DNA of 64,000 nucleotides from Calditrichia bacterium (GCA_020635035.1 JACKAO010000006.1:186001-250000), one strand, 5' to 3'; shown: positions 1 to 9,361, counted from the first letter of the stretch. Made by a program: numbers and translations. The notes: generated by a model from the sequence alone, not told the origin.

Positions 1-2153
1 TCGGACTTTTTAACGTCAATGGCCTTATACCATCACCACCATCAGCATTCAGCCGAAAACTTTTAGGCTGGGCAGAACCTGAAATTATCATGAATACTGC
101 ATCAGCAGTTTCCATAAGCCGTTTTGGAGAGTCCAATTCAGAACCTGAGCTGATCGAAATACCCATAAATGAAGATGAGTATTATCTTTTGGAATACCGC
201 GGTAATCATAAAGATAATATTGACAGCCTTTTATTTGAACTCAGTGAAGGACGGAATGAATTTCCGGGATATCTGGAAGTTTTAAAAACATATTTCAGTG
301 ACCGGATTGAAATATCGGATTCCAGTGGTGTTCTGTTATCGGTGGATGATTATGATATCGGGCTTGCCGGTGCAGGCATACTGATCTGGCATATTGATGA
401 ATCAGTTATTCGTAATGCCGCTGGTGGAGCAGTTAATGATAATCCGGATTGGCGTGCTGTCGATCTTGAAGAAGCCGATGGCAGCCAGGATATTGGCCAG
501 GCGTATTCTCTTCTTGATGCCGGTTACCAGTCTGAGTTAGGTACATTGCTCGATTTCTGGTATAAAGACAATGAAGCGCCTTTATTTACAAATGAGTTTT
601 CTTCTTTAAGCACACCGGGCACTTTTTCAAATCTTAACCGTGCTCAAACCGGGATTGTAATTTCACATTTCAGTGGTAATAGCAGCAGGTTTATGACGTT
701 TGATTTTGCACGCGGCTATTTCAAAGAAGGCTTTCCTGTTGAGACAAATATAAATGCATCAAAAACCTACACTATAGCAGGAACACCTGAAGGGTTTGAT
801 ACCAATTTTATTTTTACCGTAAGTGATGATGGATTTATTCTTGCTGCCGGTAGTAATGGCAAAGGATTGTTCTATCCTGAAAAAAATATACTTGCACGAA
901 TAAGTAGTGATGGTAACGGTGAAATGTCGATCGCACTCGCTGATACAAATAATAATTCTAAATATGATCTGCTGTTTGCTTTATCCGGATCACAGCTTTA
1001 TGGTTTTGATTTAACAAAAGTAACTGCCGATTCATTGGCCGAAAATATTTTTACTACCACTGATCTGACAACAGCGCAATCTGAAATAATTGTCAGTGAA
1101 AAACACATTTTCTATTTCGACGGCCTTAACATCTATAATTATTCGTTCAGTGGAAATCCAACCGGGCTGGAATTAACCCAGCAGAATCTTAAAGATCTGA
1201 TCATTGAAAATATCACTCCCGTACAAACAGGAATTGATGGTGATTTTATAGCTGCCATTCCAGGAAATAAAATAATTATTGTATCAAATGAAGATGATCT
1301 GGAAGCGGGAAATGCACATTTTTCAATTTATGATACACAACAGGAAAAAGTAATCAGCACCTTTCCTGCAGAACATGTAGCAGGTCAATTTGCTTTAGCA
1401 GATGTTGACCAGAATGGTACCGTTGATGTTGTGTATCTATCAGGAAATGAACTTATTGCCCGTAATCTCTCCGGTTCATTTGTCCTTAATTTTCCTTTGC
1501 AGATCGATCTGAACGAAGGTGAAAAATTAGTAGGAACACCCGCCATTATTGATCATGATGGAACAGGAAGTGTTTTTATTTATGTAACAACCAGCCGCGG
1601 TAGAATTATCGGTGTAGACCATGAAGCAAAAATGCTGCCGCTTCTTCCGTTTTCTGCAGGTGGAGAACGCACGGAGTCGGCTGTCATCCTGCAATTGGAT
1701 GATGATCCGGGGTTGGAGATTGCAACAGTTTCAAATAAAGGTGTGATATCTGCATGGACACTTCCACAGACGGATTCTGCCAGTGAGATAATTTGGGGAA
1801 TGTCAAATTTGTCCCCCGATAACAATTCAATCTTTTTAAAACAATATGCATCTGTTAACATTGGTGGAGATTTAGTACCGGAGAAGCGATTCTTCAATTA
1901 TCCAAATCCCAATGAAGGGGATAAAACGACCATTCGTTACTATCTCAATGAAAGCGCGGATGTTAAATTAAGAATGTTTGATGCATCCGGATTTAAAGTT
2001 GATGAATTGAATGGAACAGGTTTGGCTGATACAGACAATGAAGTTGTCTGGAATGTATCCGACGTGGCTTCAGGTGTTTATATATGTCAGATTGAAGCAA
2101 AATCAGAAACAAAAACAGAACGCAGATTAATTAAAATTCTTGTTGTTCATTAA
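1..2153 (+). CDS. Secreted M6-like metallopeptidase, T9SS cargo (5' partial)
   Basis: The reading frame is open from the left edge, so the gene starts outside the window; the ATG at 90 is internal. The first residues (PSPPSAF...LLGW) and AGILIWHIDE, near codon 100 counted from position 90, match the region that follows the catalytic site in M6/immune-inhibitor-A peptidases. The zinc-binding HExxH would lie upstream and cannot be checked. The middle holds FG-GAP or quinoprotein-like repeats (DTNNNSKYDLLFAL, DVDQNGTVDVVYLSG, DDDPGLEIATVSN). From about codon 600 there is a T9SS sorting domain (FNYPNPNEGDKTTIRYYL) ending in RRLIKILVVH. It is most likely exported through the Sec and type IX systems and anchored or released at the surface. 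The next gene begins about 20 bp downstream, so co-transcription is likely. The sorting domain is clear; the peptidase family is less certain because the catalytic part is missing. Confidence 0.8.
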   Translation, partial: GLFNVNGLIPSPPSAFSRKLLGWAEPEIIMNTASAVSISRFGESNSEPELIEIPINEDEYYLLEYRGNHKDNIDSLLFELSEGRNEFPGYLEVLKTYFSDRIEISDSSGVLLSVDDYDIGLAGAGILIWHIDESVIRNAAGGAVNDNPDWRAVDLEEADGSQDIGQAYSLLDAGYQSELGTLLDFWYKDNEAPLFTNEFSSLSTPGTFSNLNRAQTGIVISHFSGNSSRFMTFDFARGYFKEGFPVETNINASKTYTIAGTPEGFDTNFIFTVSDDGFILAAGSNGKGLFYPEKNILARISSDGNGEMSIALADTNNNSKYDLLFALSGSQLYGFDLTKVTADSLAENIFTTTDLTTAQSEIIVSEKHIFYFDGLNIYNYSFSGNPTGLELTQQNLKDLIIENITPVQTGIDGDFIAAIPGNKIIIVSNEDDLEAGNAHFSIYDTQQEKVISTFPAEHVAGQFALADVDQNGTVDVVYLSGNELIARNLSGSFVLNFPLQIDLNEGEKLVGTPAIIDHDGTGSVFIYVTTSRGRIIGVDHEAKMLPLLPFSAGGERTESAVILQLDDDPGLEIATVSNKGVISAWTLPQTDSASEIIWGMSNLSPDNNSIFLKQYASVNIGGDLVPEKRFFNYPNPNEGDKTTIRYYLNESADVKLRMFDASGFKVDELNGTGLADTDNEVVWNVSDVASGVYICQIEAKSETKTERRLIKILVVH

Positions 2154-2173
2154 TAATTCCGGGGTGATTGAGA

Positions 2174-5100
2174 GTGCTTTTCAGGTTTAATGATTTTTTG
2201 AGCAGAATACTTTATAAATCGATTCTTGCTTTAGTTTTAATTTCTTTTCCGCTTAAAGCGCAATACTATGAATACACTCATCCGGAGCTGGAGTGGAAGT
2301 CTTTTGACACGGAGCATTTTACTGTTCATTTTCACCAGGGGACCAAGCGCACAGCATTCGCGGCTGCCAAGATAATTGAAGATATTTACCCAGCAGTAAC
2401 AGGTTTGTATGATTATCATCCTAAAGACAGAATCCATCTGATTATAAAAGATACTGATGATTATTCAAATGGCGGGGCATATTTCTTTAACAATAAAATG
2501 GAAATATGGGCAACCAATCTGGATTATGTGATGCGTGGTACAAAGAATTGGCTGCGTGACGTGCTTACCCATGAATTTACCCACATGGTTTCGATTCAGA
2601 AGACAATAAAGACAAGCTTAACATTCCCTTATGGTTTTTTTCAATGGTTCGGTTATGAACCGGAACGCCGAAAAGATGTTGTAAGGGGCTTCCCGAATAT
2701 CCTTGTATCGTACCCGATAAGTTCCATCAATATGCCGGTTTGGTTTGCAGAAGGTGTGGCACAATACCAAAATAACCAGGCACGTTTTGATTACCGTGAT
2801 CCGCATCGTGAGATGGTGATACGTGACAGGCTGCTCTCCGAACAATTCCTGACATATAATGAAATGTCGGTTTTTGGAAAAACCAGCCACGGAAATGAGA
2901 GCAGTTATAACCTTGGATTTTCTTTTACCAAATACCTGGCGGGGCGTTTTGGCGAAAAGATCTTGAGTAAGATAACAGAGCTGTCTTCACACTGGACATC
3001 CTATACTTTTAGCGGAGTACTGGAAGAAGCTACAGGGGTTCCGACAGATACTCTCTATAAAGACTGGAAAGATTCTTTAACACAGATTTACTTAAAACGT
3101 ACAGATCTGATCAGAAAAAACACTGTTAAAGGTGATCCAATAGAATCCCAGGGATTTGGAAATCTTCACCCAATTTATTCACCGGATGGAAAATATATTG
3201 CCTATGTTTCCAATGCCGGAGAAGATTATTTTTTTATGAACAGGCTGGAGCTCTACAATCGTCAGACAAAAGAGAAAAAGGCGTTGGTTGGAGGAATCGC
3301 TTCATCGATTTCATGGTCACCGGATGGCAGGTACATTGCTTATGCAGCCAAAGAGTATAATGAACATAAATCGCAATTGGATGATCTGTTCCTTTATGAC
3401 CTGGAAAAAGAAGAAACGATCCAATTAACCCATGGTTTGCGAGGCTCTAACCCCGATTTCAGCAATGATGGTAAAAAGCTGGCTTTTGTTACATCGACAA
3501 ACGGCTTACACCAGTTGAATATTTATTATTTACCCGATGATGTACGCACAGAAAAGTATGAGCAAGTCGCTTTTGATATGGAAACAGGTGTTTTCAGTAC
3601 ATCATTCAGTGATCCCAAAACCCAGCGTCCTGTGAAAATTAAAGCCGGTAAAATTGAACAGCTTCAGGTGTTCCCCAATGGGCGGCAAATTTATCATCCA
3701 CGCTGGTCAAATGACGATAAAAAAATTGTTTTTGGAACAGCTGTAGAGTACGGCAGGAACATTGGTGTTTTTGATCTTGAGAAAAATGAATTTAGTATAA
3801 TGATGAAAGCCGAAGAAGAGTTACGCTATCCTGCTTTCGATAAAAAAAGTGACTGGCTTTATTACTCTGCAAGCACCAGTGGCATATATAACCTTTACCG
3901 CAAAAACCTGAAAACCGGTGAAGTTGAATTGCTGACTAATGTCAGCGGCGGGGCATTTATGCCGGCAATCGATAAAAATGGTTCGATCGTTTATGCCTGC
4001 TACGACAGTGTCGGTTATAAAATTTATGAGCTGAAAAACCCAAAACCGCTCGACCCGGCTCTTGCCATTTATGATGAAAACTACATTGCCACCATTCCTG
4101 ATAAAAATTTTGATGATTCTGATATCCCTGATTATAAAGTCCGTAACTATAAAGAGACATTTTCAAAAGCTATGATACTTCCGCGTTTGTTTGTTGATTA
4201 CAAAACAATAAAACCGGGTATATACGTTATCTCATCCGATATCATGAATCAATTGAATTTGATTGTCGGGGCAGCTGTTAACAGTGATCTGGATTACGAC
4301 TTATACGGCTATGTCAGCCATAATAAATTTGGCCCAACTTTGTTTGCTGAAGCATTTAACGTGAGTGCTAATATTCAGGATACGGTTGTGGTACCGCGCG
4401 GAGATGTGGAAGCCCGTGGTGTGCGTGATGTTAATTTTGATCTGCTGCAATTTTCTCTGGGCATAGGATTTAACCCGGTGGAAAATATGGAAGTAACACT
4501 GGGATACCTTCGGAGTTTATATAGCGCAAAACTGGACCCGGTTTATCTGAGCACCCCGCTTGAAAAGTTCCAGATTCCAACGATCAGGTATGATTACCTG
4601 AAAGGGCATTCATTCCAGGCAAAAATGTCTCTTGATGCGATTAAAATAGATCGTTTCAGAGAAGTAAATCCATCCGGTGGCTTTTACCTTTTTGCAAAAT
4701 ATGGCTACGAGAATAATGATTTTCTGCAGGGATTTTCTACAGACAAACAGCTGGGGCTGGAAGATTTTAAAACCTATAAGTTCCATATGATTGAAATAAG
4801 CGGCGAATACTATATGCAAAATCCGCTTTTTGATAATCATGCTTTAGGCATCCATTTTAAAGGTGGTTATATTGACAGAAAAGTTGATGACTTTTTTAAT
4901 TTTTTTGCCGGTGGAATTATTGGCCTTAAAGGCTATCCGTTTTACAGTATAGAAGGGCGCCAGAAAATGATTGGCGGGCTTACTTACCGTTTCCCAATAC
5001 ACAGAAACCTCGATTGGAAATTAGGACATATTCAGTTTGATAAACTTTATATGGGACTTTTTTATGATTACGGTAATGCCTTTGATGGAGACAAAATAAA

Positions 5101-5344
5101 TTTTGCTTCATTCAAACGGGACCTGGGTTTGGAACTGCGCCTGGATAGTTTCTCATACAATATGTTCCCGACACGTGTTTTCTTTCAGGCAGCATGGCCG
5201 ATAGACAAAATACATTACAATGAAGTGGTTTATCCGCGTGAATGGCGTTATTACTTTGGTGTTTTGTTTGATTTCGATCTGCGTGAACGCATGGGTAGTC
5301 TTATTAAAAACAACAGTGCTTTGGGCAGTTTAAAATTTTGGTAG
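2174..5344 (+). CDS. Fused zinc peptidase, TolB-like propeller and outer-membrane barrel
   Basis: I chose GTG at 2174 because GGGGTGA at 2161-2167 is well spaced for it; TTG at 2168 would leave no spacing. A signal peptide ends near LISFPLKAQ. Residues about 30-290 are a peptidase MA-like (gluzincin) domain with HEFTH at about 133-137 and a likely third ligand in WFAEG near 193. Residues about 325-650 carry WD40-like PD40 repeats (SPDGKYIAYVS, SPDGRYIAYAA, SNDGKKLAFVT, SNDDKKIVFGT). The last 350 or so residues look like a transmembrane beta-barrel: alternating strands, a GLKGYPF segment near residue 920 resembling the conserved L6-loop RGF/Y motif of Omp85 proteins, and a C-terminal aromatic (SLKFW). 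The layout suggests an outer-membrane protease whose propeller links the peptidase to the barrel. It lies between an M6-like peptidase and two DUF5683-type genes. The peptidase and propeller are well supported; the Omp85 assignment is inference. Confidence 0.82.
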   Translation: MLFRFNDFLSRILYKSILALVLISFPLKAQYYEYTHPELEWKSFDTEHFTVHFHQGTKRTAFAAAKIIEDIYPAVTGLYDYHPKDRIHLIIKDTDDYSNGGAYFFNNKMEIWATNLDYVMRGTKNWLRDVLTHEFTHMVSIQKTIKTSLTFPYGFFQWFGYEPERRKDVVRGFPNILVSYPISSINMPVWFAEGVAQYQNNQARFDYRDPHREMVIRDRLLSEQFLTYNEMSVFGKTSHGNESSYNLGFSFTKYLAGRFGEKILSKITELSSHWTSYTFSGVLEEATGVPTDTLYKDWKDSLTQIYLKRTDLIRKNTVKGDPIESQGFGNLHPIYSPDGKYIAYVSNAGEDYFFMNRLELYNRQTKEKKALVGGIASSISWSPDGRYIAYAAKEYNEHKSQLDDLFLYDLEKEETIQLTHGLRGSNPDFSNDGKKLAFVTSTNGLHQLNIYYLPDDVRTEKYEQVAFDMETGVFSTSFSDPKTQRPVKIKAGKIEQLQVFPNGRQIYHPRWSNDDKKIVFGTAVEYGRNIGVFDLEKNEFSIMMKAEEELRYPAFDKKSDWLYYSASTSGIYNLYRKNLKTGEVELLTNVSGGAFMPAIDKNGSIVYACYDSVGYKIYELKNPKPLDPALAIYDENYIATIPDKNFDDSDIPDYKVRNYKETFSKAMILPRLFVDYKTIKPGIYVISSDIMNQLNLIVGAAVNSDLDYDLYGYVSHNKFGPTLFAEAFNVSANIQDTVVVPRGDVEARGVRDVNFDLLQFSLGIGFNPVENMEVTLGYLRSLYSAKLDPVYLSTPLEKFQIPTIRYDYLKGHSFQAKMSLDAIKIDRFREVNPSGGFYLFAKYGYENNDFLQGFSTDKQLGLEDFKTYKFHMIEISGEYYMQNPLFDNHALGIHFKGGYIDRKVDDFFNFFAGGIIGLKGYPFYSIEGRQKMIGGLTYRFPIHRNLDWKLGHIQFDKLYMGLFYDYGNAFDGDKINFASFKRDLGLELRLDSFSYNMFPTRVFFQAAWPIDKIHYNEVVYPREWRYYFGVLFDFDLRERMGSLIKNNSALGSLKFW

Positions 5345-5355
5345 AGAAAGTTTTA

Positions 5356-5402
5356 TGGTTTGTAGGAATTCATTTAAAATGTTTAATTAATCCTGCAAAC
5401 CA
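5356..5402 (+). promoter_or_regulatory. Long leader hairpin before the DUF5683-type gene
   Basis: TGGTTTGTAGGA (5356-5367) pairs with TCCTGCAAACCA (5391-5402): 12 bp with one G-U pair and a 23-nt loop. No U-tract follows. The arm ends just before the AAGGA ribosome-binding site at 5406-5410, so it may affect mRNA processing, stability or translation rather than terminate transcription. Confidence 0.45.
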
Positions 5403-5417
5403 AATAAGGAATATATA

Positions 5418-6320
5418 ATGAAATCAGTTTTTATCTTTGTTTTATTATCTTTTTCATTGTTGCTTGCAGCAGAGAACAATGACTATAAAAACAATTCAGC
5501 GCAATTATCTTATAATGAAGAGAAATTTTCATTAATGGAAGAAATTAAAACCCAAATTTCTGAACAGTCAGCTCAGGAAAGACAAAAAAAGTCTGGCTTT
5601 AAGGCGGCTGTTTTATCTGCAATTATTCCGGGTGCGGGTGAGTTTTATGCAGAATCATACTGGAAAAGCGCAATATTTGCAGCGCTTGAAGTTGTAGGCT
5701 GGGCAAGCTATCTGCACTACGAAAGTCGAGGCGATGACAAAGATAAAATTATGCGTAATTTAGGTGATGATCGCTGGAATGAACAGCGTTACTGGAGCCG
5801 TGTTTACCAGATTTCAGTAGAAACCAATGCCTGGGAAGGCACATCATTAACACTGGATAATTCTGGCATTATTTCAAGTGGTGATTATACGGCAGAAAAT
5901 ATCGCTCGTCTCCGTAATTTGGAAACAACTACCAGCATGCCGGCATATTTTACTCATTCGCTTCCGGAAACAAAAACACAACAGTATTATGAGATGATCT
6001 ACAAGTATCTGCGTCAATTTGGCTCAGGATGGGTGGAGCTGGAAGAGCTGGGTTATCCGATCAGTTATTATGAAGGTGGTGATGCCACTAATACACCGGA
6101 TGTTGCGCGTTATAAAAAAGTCAGGAATGAAAGTAATGATTTTTATGCGATTGCATCAACGATGAGTAAAGTTATTTTAGTGAACCATCTTATCAGTGCC
6201 TTAGATGCAGCTATAAGTGTAAAACAGTACAATAAGTCGGTGCAATATTCATTATATGGCAGCCAGATGTATTATGCCGGGGAATATGTAAACACCTATG
6301 GAATTGCTCTTTCCTGGTAG
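5418..6320 (+). CDS. DUF5683-type membrane protein, first of two paralogues
   Basis: A 300-residue protein with a signal peptide (MKSVFIFVLLSFSLLLAAE). Near residues 55-90 it has the family-like segment AAVLSAIIPGAGEFYAESYWKSAIFAALEVVGW, a hydrophobic hairpin around PGAGEFY. A second hydrophobic patch, VILVNHLISALDAAISV, lies near 252-268, and the end is YGIALSW. The gene directly downstream has the same three elements in the same order, so the two are tandem paralogues. The biochemical role is unknown; proteins of this kind are common in FCB bacteria and are thought to be envelope-associated. AAGGA at 5406-5410 is a good ribosome-binding site for the chosen ATG. A strong hairpin lies just upstream of it. 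The middle region between the two hydrophobic parts is tyrosine- and acid-rich and differs from the paralogue. Confidence 0.72.
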   Translation: MKSVFIFVLLSFSLLLAAENNDYKNNSAQLSYNEEKFSLMEEIKTQISEQSAQERQKKSGFKAAVLSAIIPGAGEFYAESYWKSAIFAALEVVGWASYLHYESRGDDKDKIMRNLGDDRWNEQRYWSRVYQISVETNAWEGTSLTLDNSGIISSGDYTAENIARLRNLETTTSMPAYFTHSLPETKTQQYYEMIYKYLRQFGSGWVELEELGYPISYYEGGDATNTPDVARYKKVRNESNDFYAIASTMSKVILVNHLISALDAAISVKQYNKSVQYSLYGSQMYYAGEYVNTYGIALSW

Positions 6321-6342
6321 ATTAAAAACAAAGGATTTATTA

Positions 6343-7092
6343 ATGAAACTGCGTTTATTGATGCTGATGCTGTTATTTTCCGTTTTTGCGAATGCACAGC
6401 AAAATTCTGTTAACTTATATTATAATCCATTGCGCTTTTCAGAAATTTCTAAAGCCGATGTTTTGAATGATACCCCCGATTTTGATATAACGACAGATGA
6501 ATCCGGAAGAAAATCCGTAGGTAAAGCGCTTTTGTATAGTTTAATTTTGCCCGGCGCCGGTGAATTTTATGTTGGTGATGCTTCGTATGGTAAATTTTTT
6601 CTGGGAATGGAAATTATTGTATGGGGCAGTTATTTGTTTAATCAGCATCAATACAGCTCGTTAAAAGGTGATTACAAAGCTTATGCTTCTCTGCATGCGG
6701 ATGTTTCTAAGGCTGGAAAAGACGCCCAATACTGGATTAACATCGGCAAATTTGATGATATTTATAATTATAATGAACAGCGCCGCCGTGATCGCAGGGT
6801 TGATGACATTTATGAAGAAGTATCCGGATCAAAATACTGGAACTGGGATTCCCGGGATAACCGCTTTACTTATGATGCAAAACGTTTGAAAGCAGTATCG
6901 ATCAAGAATCGCGAAGTTTATTTTGTAACGGGTATATTGGTAAATCATCTGGTAAGCGCAATCAATGCTGTACGTCTCGCCAGGAAACACAACAGAAATC
7001 TTGCAAGTAACCCTGTTGATTACCGATTAGTGATAGACACCATGCAGCCGCAAAATGCTTATTTCGGAATTGCTCTATCCACAAAATTCTGA
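6343..7092 (+). CDS. DUF5683-type membrane protein, second paralogue
   Basis: The start at 6343 is preferred over the in-frame ATG at 6298. It gives a normal signal peptide (MKLRLLMLMLLFSVFANAQ), has AAAGGA about 8 bp upstream, and avoids overlapping the previous gene. The protein is about 249 residues. It carries SLILPGAGEFYVGDASYGKFF followed by a hydrophobic stretch, then a charged, tyrosine-rich middle (NEQRRRDRRVDDIYEE), then GILVNHLVSAINAVRLARKH, and ends YFGIALSTKF. These parallel the upstream paralogue closely, so an old tandem duplication is likely. The next gene (RmlD-like) starts 25 bp downstream and could be co-transcribed, though its function looks unrelated. No enzymatic motif is visible. 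It may be a small envelope protein, possibly partnering with its paralogue. Confidence 0.72.
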   Translation: MKLRLLMLMLLFSVFANAQQNSVNLYYNPLRFSEISKADVLNDTPDFDITTDESGRKSVGKALLYSLILPGAGEFYVGDASYGKFFLGMEIIVWGSYLFNQHQYSSLKGDYKAYASLHADVSKAGKDAQYWINIGKFDDIYNYNEQRRRDRRVDDIYEEVSGSKYWNWDSRDNRFTYDAKRLKAVSIKNREVYFVTGILVNHLVSAINAVRLARKHNRNLASNPVDYRLVIDTMQPQNAYFGIALSTKF

Positions 7093-7117
7093 TAAAATGT
7101 AGTAAACTTTATTTATT

Positions 7118-8002
7118 ATGCATGTACTTATAACAGGAATTACAGGATATATTTCCCGGTATCTGTTAAAGTTCGCTCCGCCGGATATTAAAATTTCAGG
7201 CACGTTTCACTCACCATTAAATTCCGAAGAAAAATCCGCTTTTAAACATATAAACCTTGTACAGCTTGAATTACAGAATCCTGTTGAAGTGCAGCTGCAA
7301 AATATTAAAGCTGATGTGGTTATTCATACCGCTGCTGTATCGGGGCTTGCCGAAAGCGCTTCCGGGATAGAGCAGGCAGACAGGATTAATAATGTGTCAT
7401 CCGGGGAATTAGCACGATGGGCAAAAAACAGAAGCTGTAAATTTATTTATCTTTCAACGGATATCGTTTTTGACGGTTTACATGCACCCTACTCAGAATC
7501 GGATAAATGCGTGCCGGTTAATAGCTATGGGAAATCAAAATATGATGGCGAGCTGGCTGTTCTGAAAAATAATGACAATGCGATAATTACAAGGCTTGCA
7601 CTTGTACTAGGTCAGGGGATTGGACGTAAAAAGAATTTTATTGATTGGCTTCATAACAGTGTAAGATTAAATCAGGAGATCCCGCTTTTTACAGATGAAA
7701 TCCGAACCCCGGTTTGTGCAATTGATGTTGCCAAAACGATCTGGCATCTTACACAAAAAGATGCTGCCGGAATTTTCCATTTATGTGGAAATAAATCTAT
7801 TGACCGTTATGAATTAGGCTGCAGGATTTGTAATTATATTGATGCGAATTATAATAATTTCAAAAAGGCGTCGCTGCATGATATGCCTTACCGCAGGCCG
7901 GTCGATGTTTCTCTCAAAGATAATCGTTTGCTGGAAATTCTTAATTATTCAATTCCATCTCCTTTGGATGAAATAGGAAGTTTATTTAATGAAAGTAAAT
8001 AG
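7118..8002 (+). CDS. RmlD-like NAD(P)-dependent sugar-nucleotide reductase (SDR)
   Basis: An extended short-chain dehydrogenase of about 294 residues. The N-terminus MHVLITGITGYISRYLL is the Rossmann dinucleotide-binding motif, with the third glycine of GxxGxxG replaced by serine. IYLSTDIVFDG and the catalytic-type Y-G-K-S-K near residue 147 match the RmlD branch (dTDP-4-dehydrorhamnose reductase and relatives). TPVCAIDVAKTIWHL and GIFHLCGNKSIDRYELG are also typical of that branch. It probably reduces a 4-keto sugar nucleotide for surface polysaccharide, but the exact substrate cannot be told because no other rhamnose genes are adjacent. It overlaps the start of rsmB by 14 bp, which indicates translational coupling despite the unrelated functions. 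The gene order gives no further clue to the pathway. Confidence 0.82.
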   Translation: MHVLITGITGYISRYLLKFAPPDIKISGTFHSPLNSEEKSAFKHINLVQLELQNPVEVQLQNIKADVVIHTAAVSGLAESASGIEQADRINNVSSGELARWAKNRSCKFIYLSTDIVFDGLHAPYSESDKCVPVNSYGKSKYDGELAVLKNNDNAIITRLALVLGQGIGRKKNFIDWLHNSVRLNQEIPLFTDEIRTPVCAIDVAKTIWHLTQKDAAGIFHLCGNKSIDRYELGCRICNYIDANYNNFKKASLHDMPYRRPVDVSLKDNRLLEILNYSIPSPLDEIGSLFNESK

Positions 8003-9320
8003 TCAGAGAATAGCGGCTTTCAATATTCTGCGACAGTTTGAATTGACAAAAATGCGTCTGGATATCATCGAAGAAAAAGAACTTTCAAAATTATCCCTGA
8101 CGACACATCAACACCGCCATGTAAAAAATTTAACATCAGGCGTATTACGCAATTTGAAATTGCTGGATTTTTATACACAGCAGCTGTACAAAGGAAATTT
8201 TTTAAAGCTTCTGGATAATGTTAAAATTATTCTTCGTATGGCATTTTACGAGTTAAAATTTATGCCACATATCCCGGGGCCGGCTACGGTAAATGAGTAT
8301 GTAAATATGACCCGTCAGCGTGTGAATGAACACACATCAAAAATGACAAACGCCATCCTGCGGAATTTTCTTCGTTTAAAAACCGAGCTATTGCCTGATG
8401 CAGAAAAGAATCCAATAAAAAAACTGGGAATACAATATTCATTTCCGGAATGGCTTTTAGAAAGATGGGTTGCAGATTGGGGTGTGCCGTTCACTGAAAA
8501 ATTATGTGCTTCAATAAATCATCTTCCGGAATTCGATGTTCGAGTGAATGGAACAAAAATAACTTCTGAAGAATTTGAAGTAATGCTGTCTGAAGATGAT
8601 ATCGCTTATGAAAAGTCTGCACGTTTTAGGGATATTTATAAAATAAAAAAAGTATCCGCTATCCTGGAAAAAGGATATTTTGAAAAAGGTTTATGTTCGA
8701 TACAGGATGAAAGTGCGGCTATCCCTGCATCACTTTTTACGTTTAACCAGAATGATATCTTCCTGGATCTTTGTGCTGCACCGGGCGGAAAGTTTACACA
8801 GGTTCTTGAAACAGCTGTCGCTTTAAAGATGGCTGTTGCTGTTGATATTAGTGTTGACAGGCTTAAACGTATACGTCAAAATTTACAAAGACTTCAGCTG
8901 AAAGGTTATCTGGTTGCAGCAGATGCGCGTTTCCTGCCATTTAAAATTCAATTTACAAAGATATTGATAGATGCACCCTGCAGCGGGCAGGGGGTAGTTA
9001 GCAAGCATCCTGATATTAAATGGCGTCGAACCCCGGAAGAAATCGATGAGTTTAGCTTACTTCAAAAATCAATCTTAGAAAATGCATCACAATTCCTTTG
9101 TAAAAATGGACAGCTTGTTTACAGTACCTGTTCGATTGACAGGAGAGAGAATGAAGCTGTTATTGATGATATCCTGGACCAGCCACATAACTCGTTACGT
9201 AAAATAATGCTGACTGGCAAGGATGAAATTAGTGATACACTTCAAAATGGATATATCAGGACTTTTCCGCATCTGCATACAATGGATGGAAGTTTCGCAT
9301 CATTACTCTCTACAAAATAG
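7989..9320 (+). CDS. rsmB: 16S rRNA (cytosine-967-C5)-methyltransferase
   Basis: 443 residues, the usual length for RsmB/Sun. The N-terminal 140 or so residues form a NusB-like helical RNA-binding domain (RIAAFNILRQFE, TNAILRNFLR). The C-terminal Rossmann methyltransferase shows the SAM-binding motif DLCAAPGGKFTQ, the motif IV cysteine in DAPCSGQGVVSKHPDIKW (Cys at about 331), and the motif VI cysteine in YSTCSI (about 381). These two cysteines are the catalytic pair of RNA m5C methyltransferases. SIQDESAAIP ahead of motif I is also typical. The ATG at 7989 lies inside the end of the upstream reductase gene and has AGGAAG upstream. It should methylate C967 of 16S rRNA, in the 30S P-site region. 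Nothing about it looks unusual. Confidence 0.95.
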   Translation: MKVNSQRIAAFNILRQFELTKMRLDIIEEKELSKLSLTTHQHRHVKNLTSGVLRNLKLLDFYTQQLYKGNFLKLLDNVKIILRMAFYELKFMPHIPGPATVNEYVNMTRQRVNEHTSKMTNAILRNFLRLKTELLPDAEKNPIKKLGIQYSFPEWLLERWVADWGVPFTEKLCASINHLPEFDVRVNGTKITSEEFEVMLSEDDIAYEKSARFRDIYKIKKVSAILEKGYFEKGLCSIQDESAAIPASLFTFNQNDIFLDLCAAPGGKFTQVLETAVALKMAVAVDISVDRLKRIRQNLQRLQLKGYLVAADARFLPFKIQFTKILIDAPCSGQGVVSKHPDIKWRRTPEEIDEFSLLQKSILENASQFLCKNGQLVYSTCSIDRRENEAVIDDILDQPHNSLRKIMLTGKDEISDTLQNGYIRTFPHLHTMDGSFASLLSTK

Positions 9321-9343
9321 TTTAATCAAAATATCGTCCTTGT

Positions 9344-9361
9344 GGTCGATACTATTCGACC
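9344..9361 (+). other. Short hairpin downstream of rsmB
   Basis: GGTCGA (9344-9349) and TCGACC (9356-9361) form a perfect 6-bp stem with a 6-nt loop shortly after the rsmB stop. There is no T-run behind it, so at best it is a weak terminator. The rest of 9321-9481 is AT-rich leader of the next gene, including GAGGTG ahead of the ATG at 9482 and a possible but poor TTGGCA / CATAAC promoter pair at 9423-9451. Confidence 0.3.
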
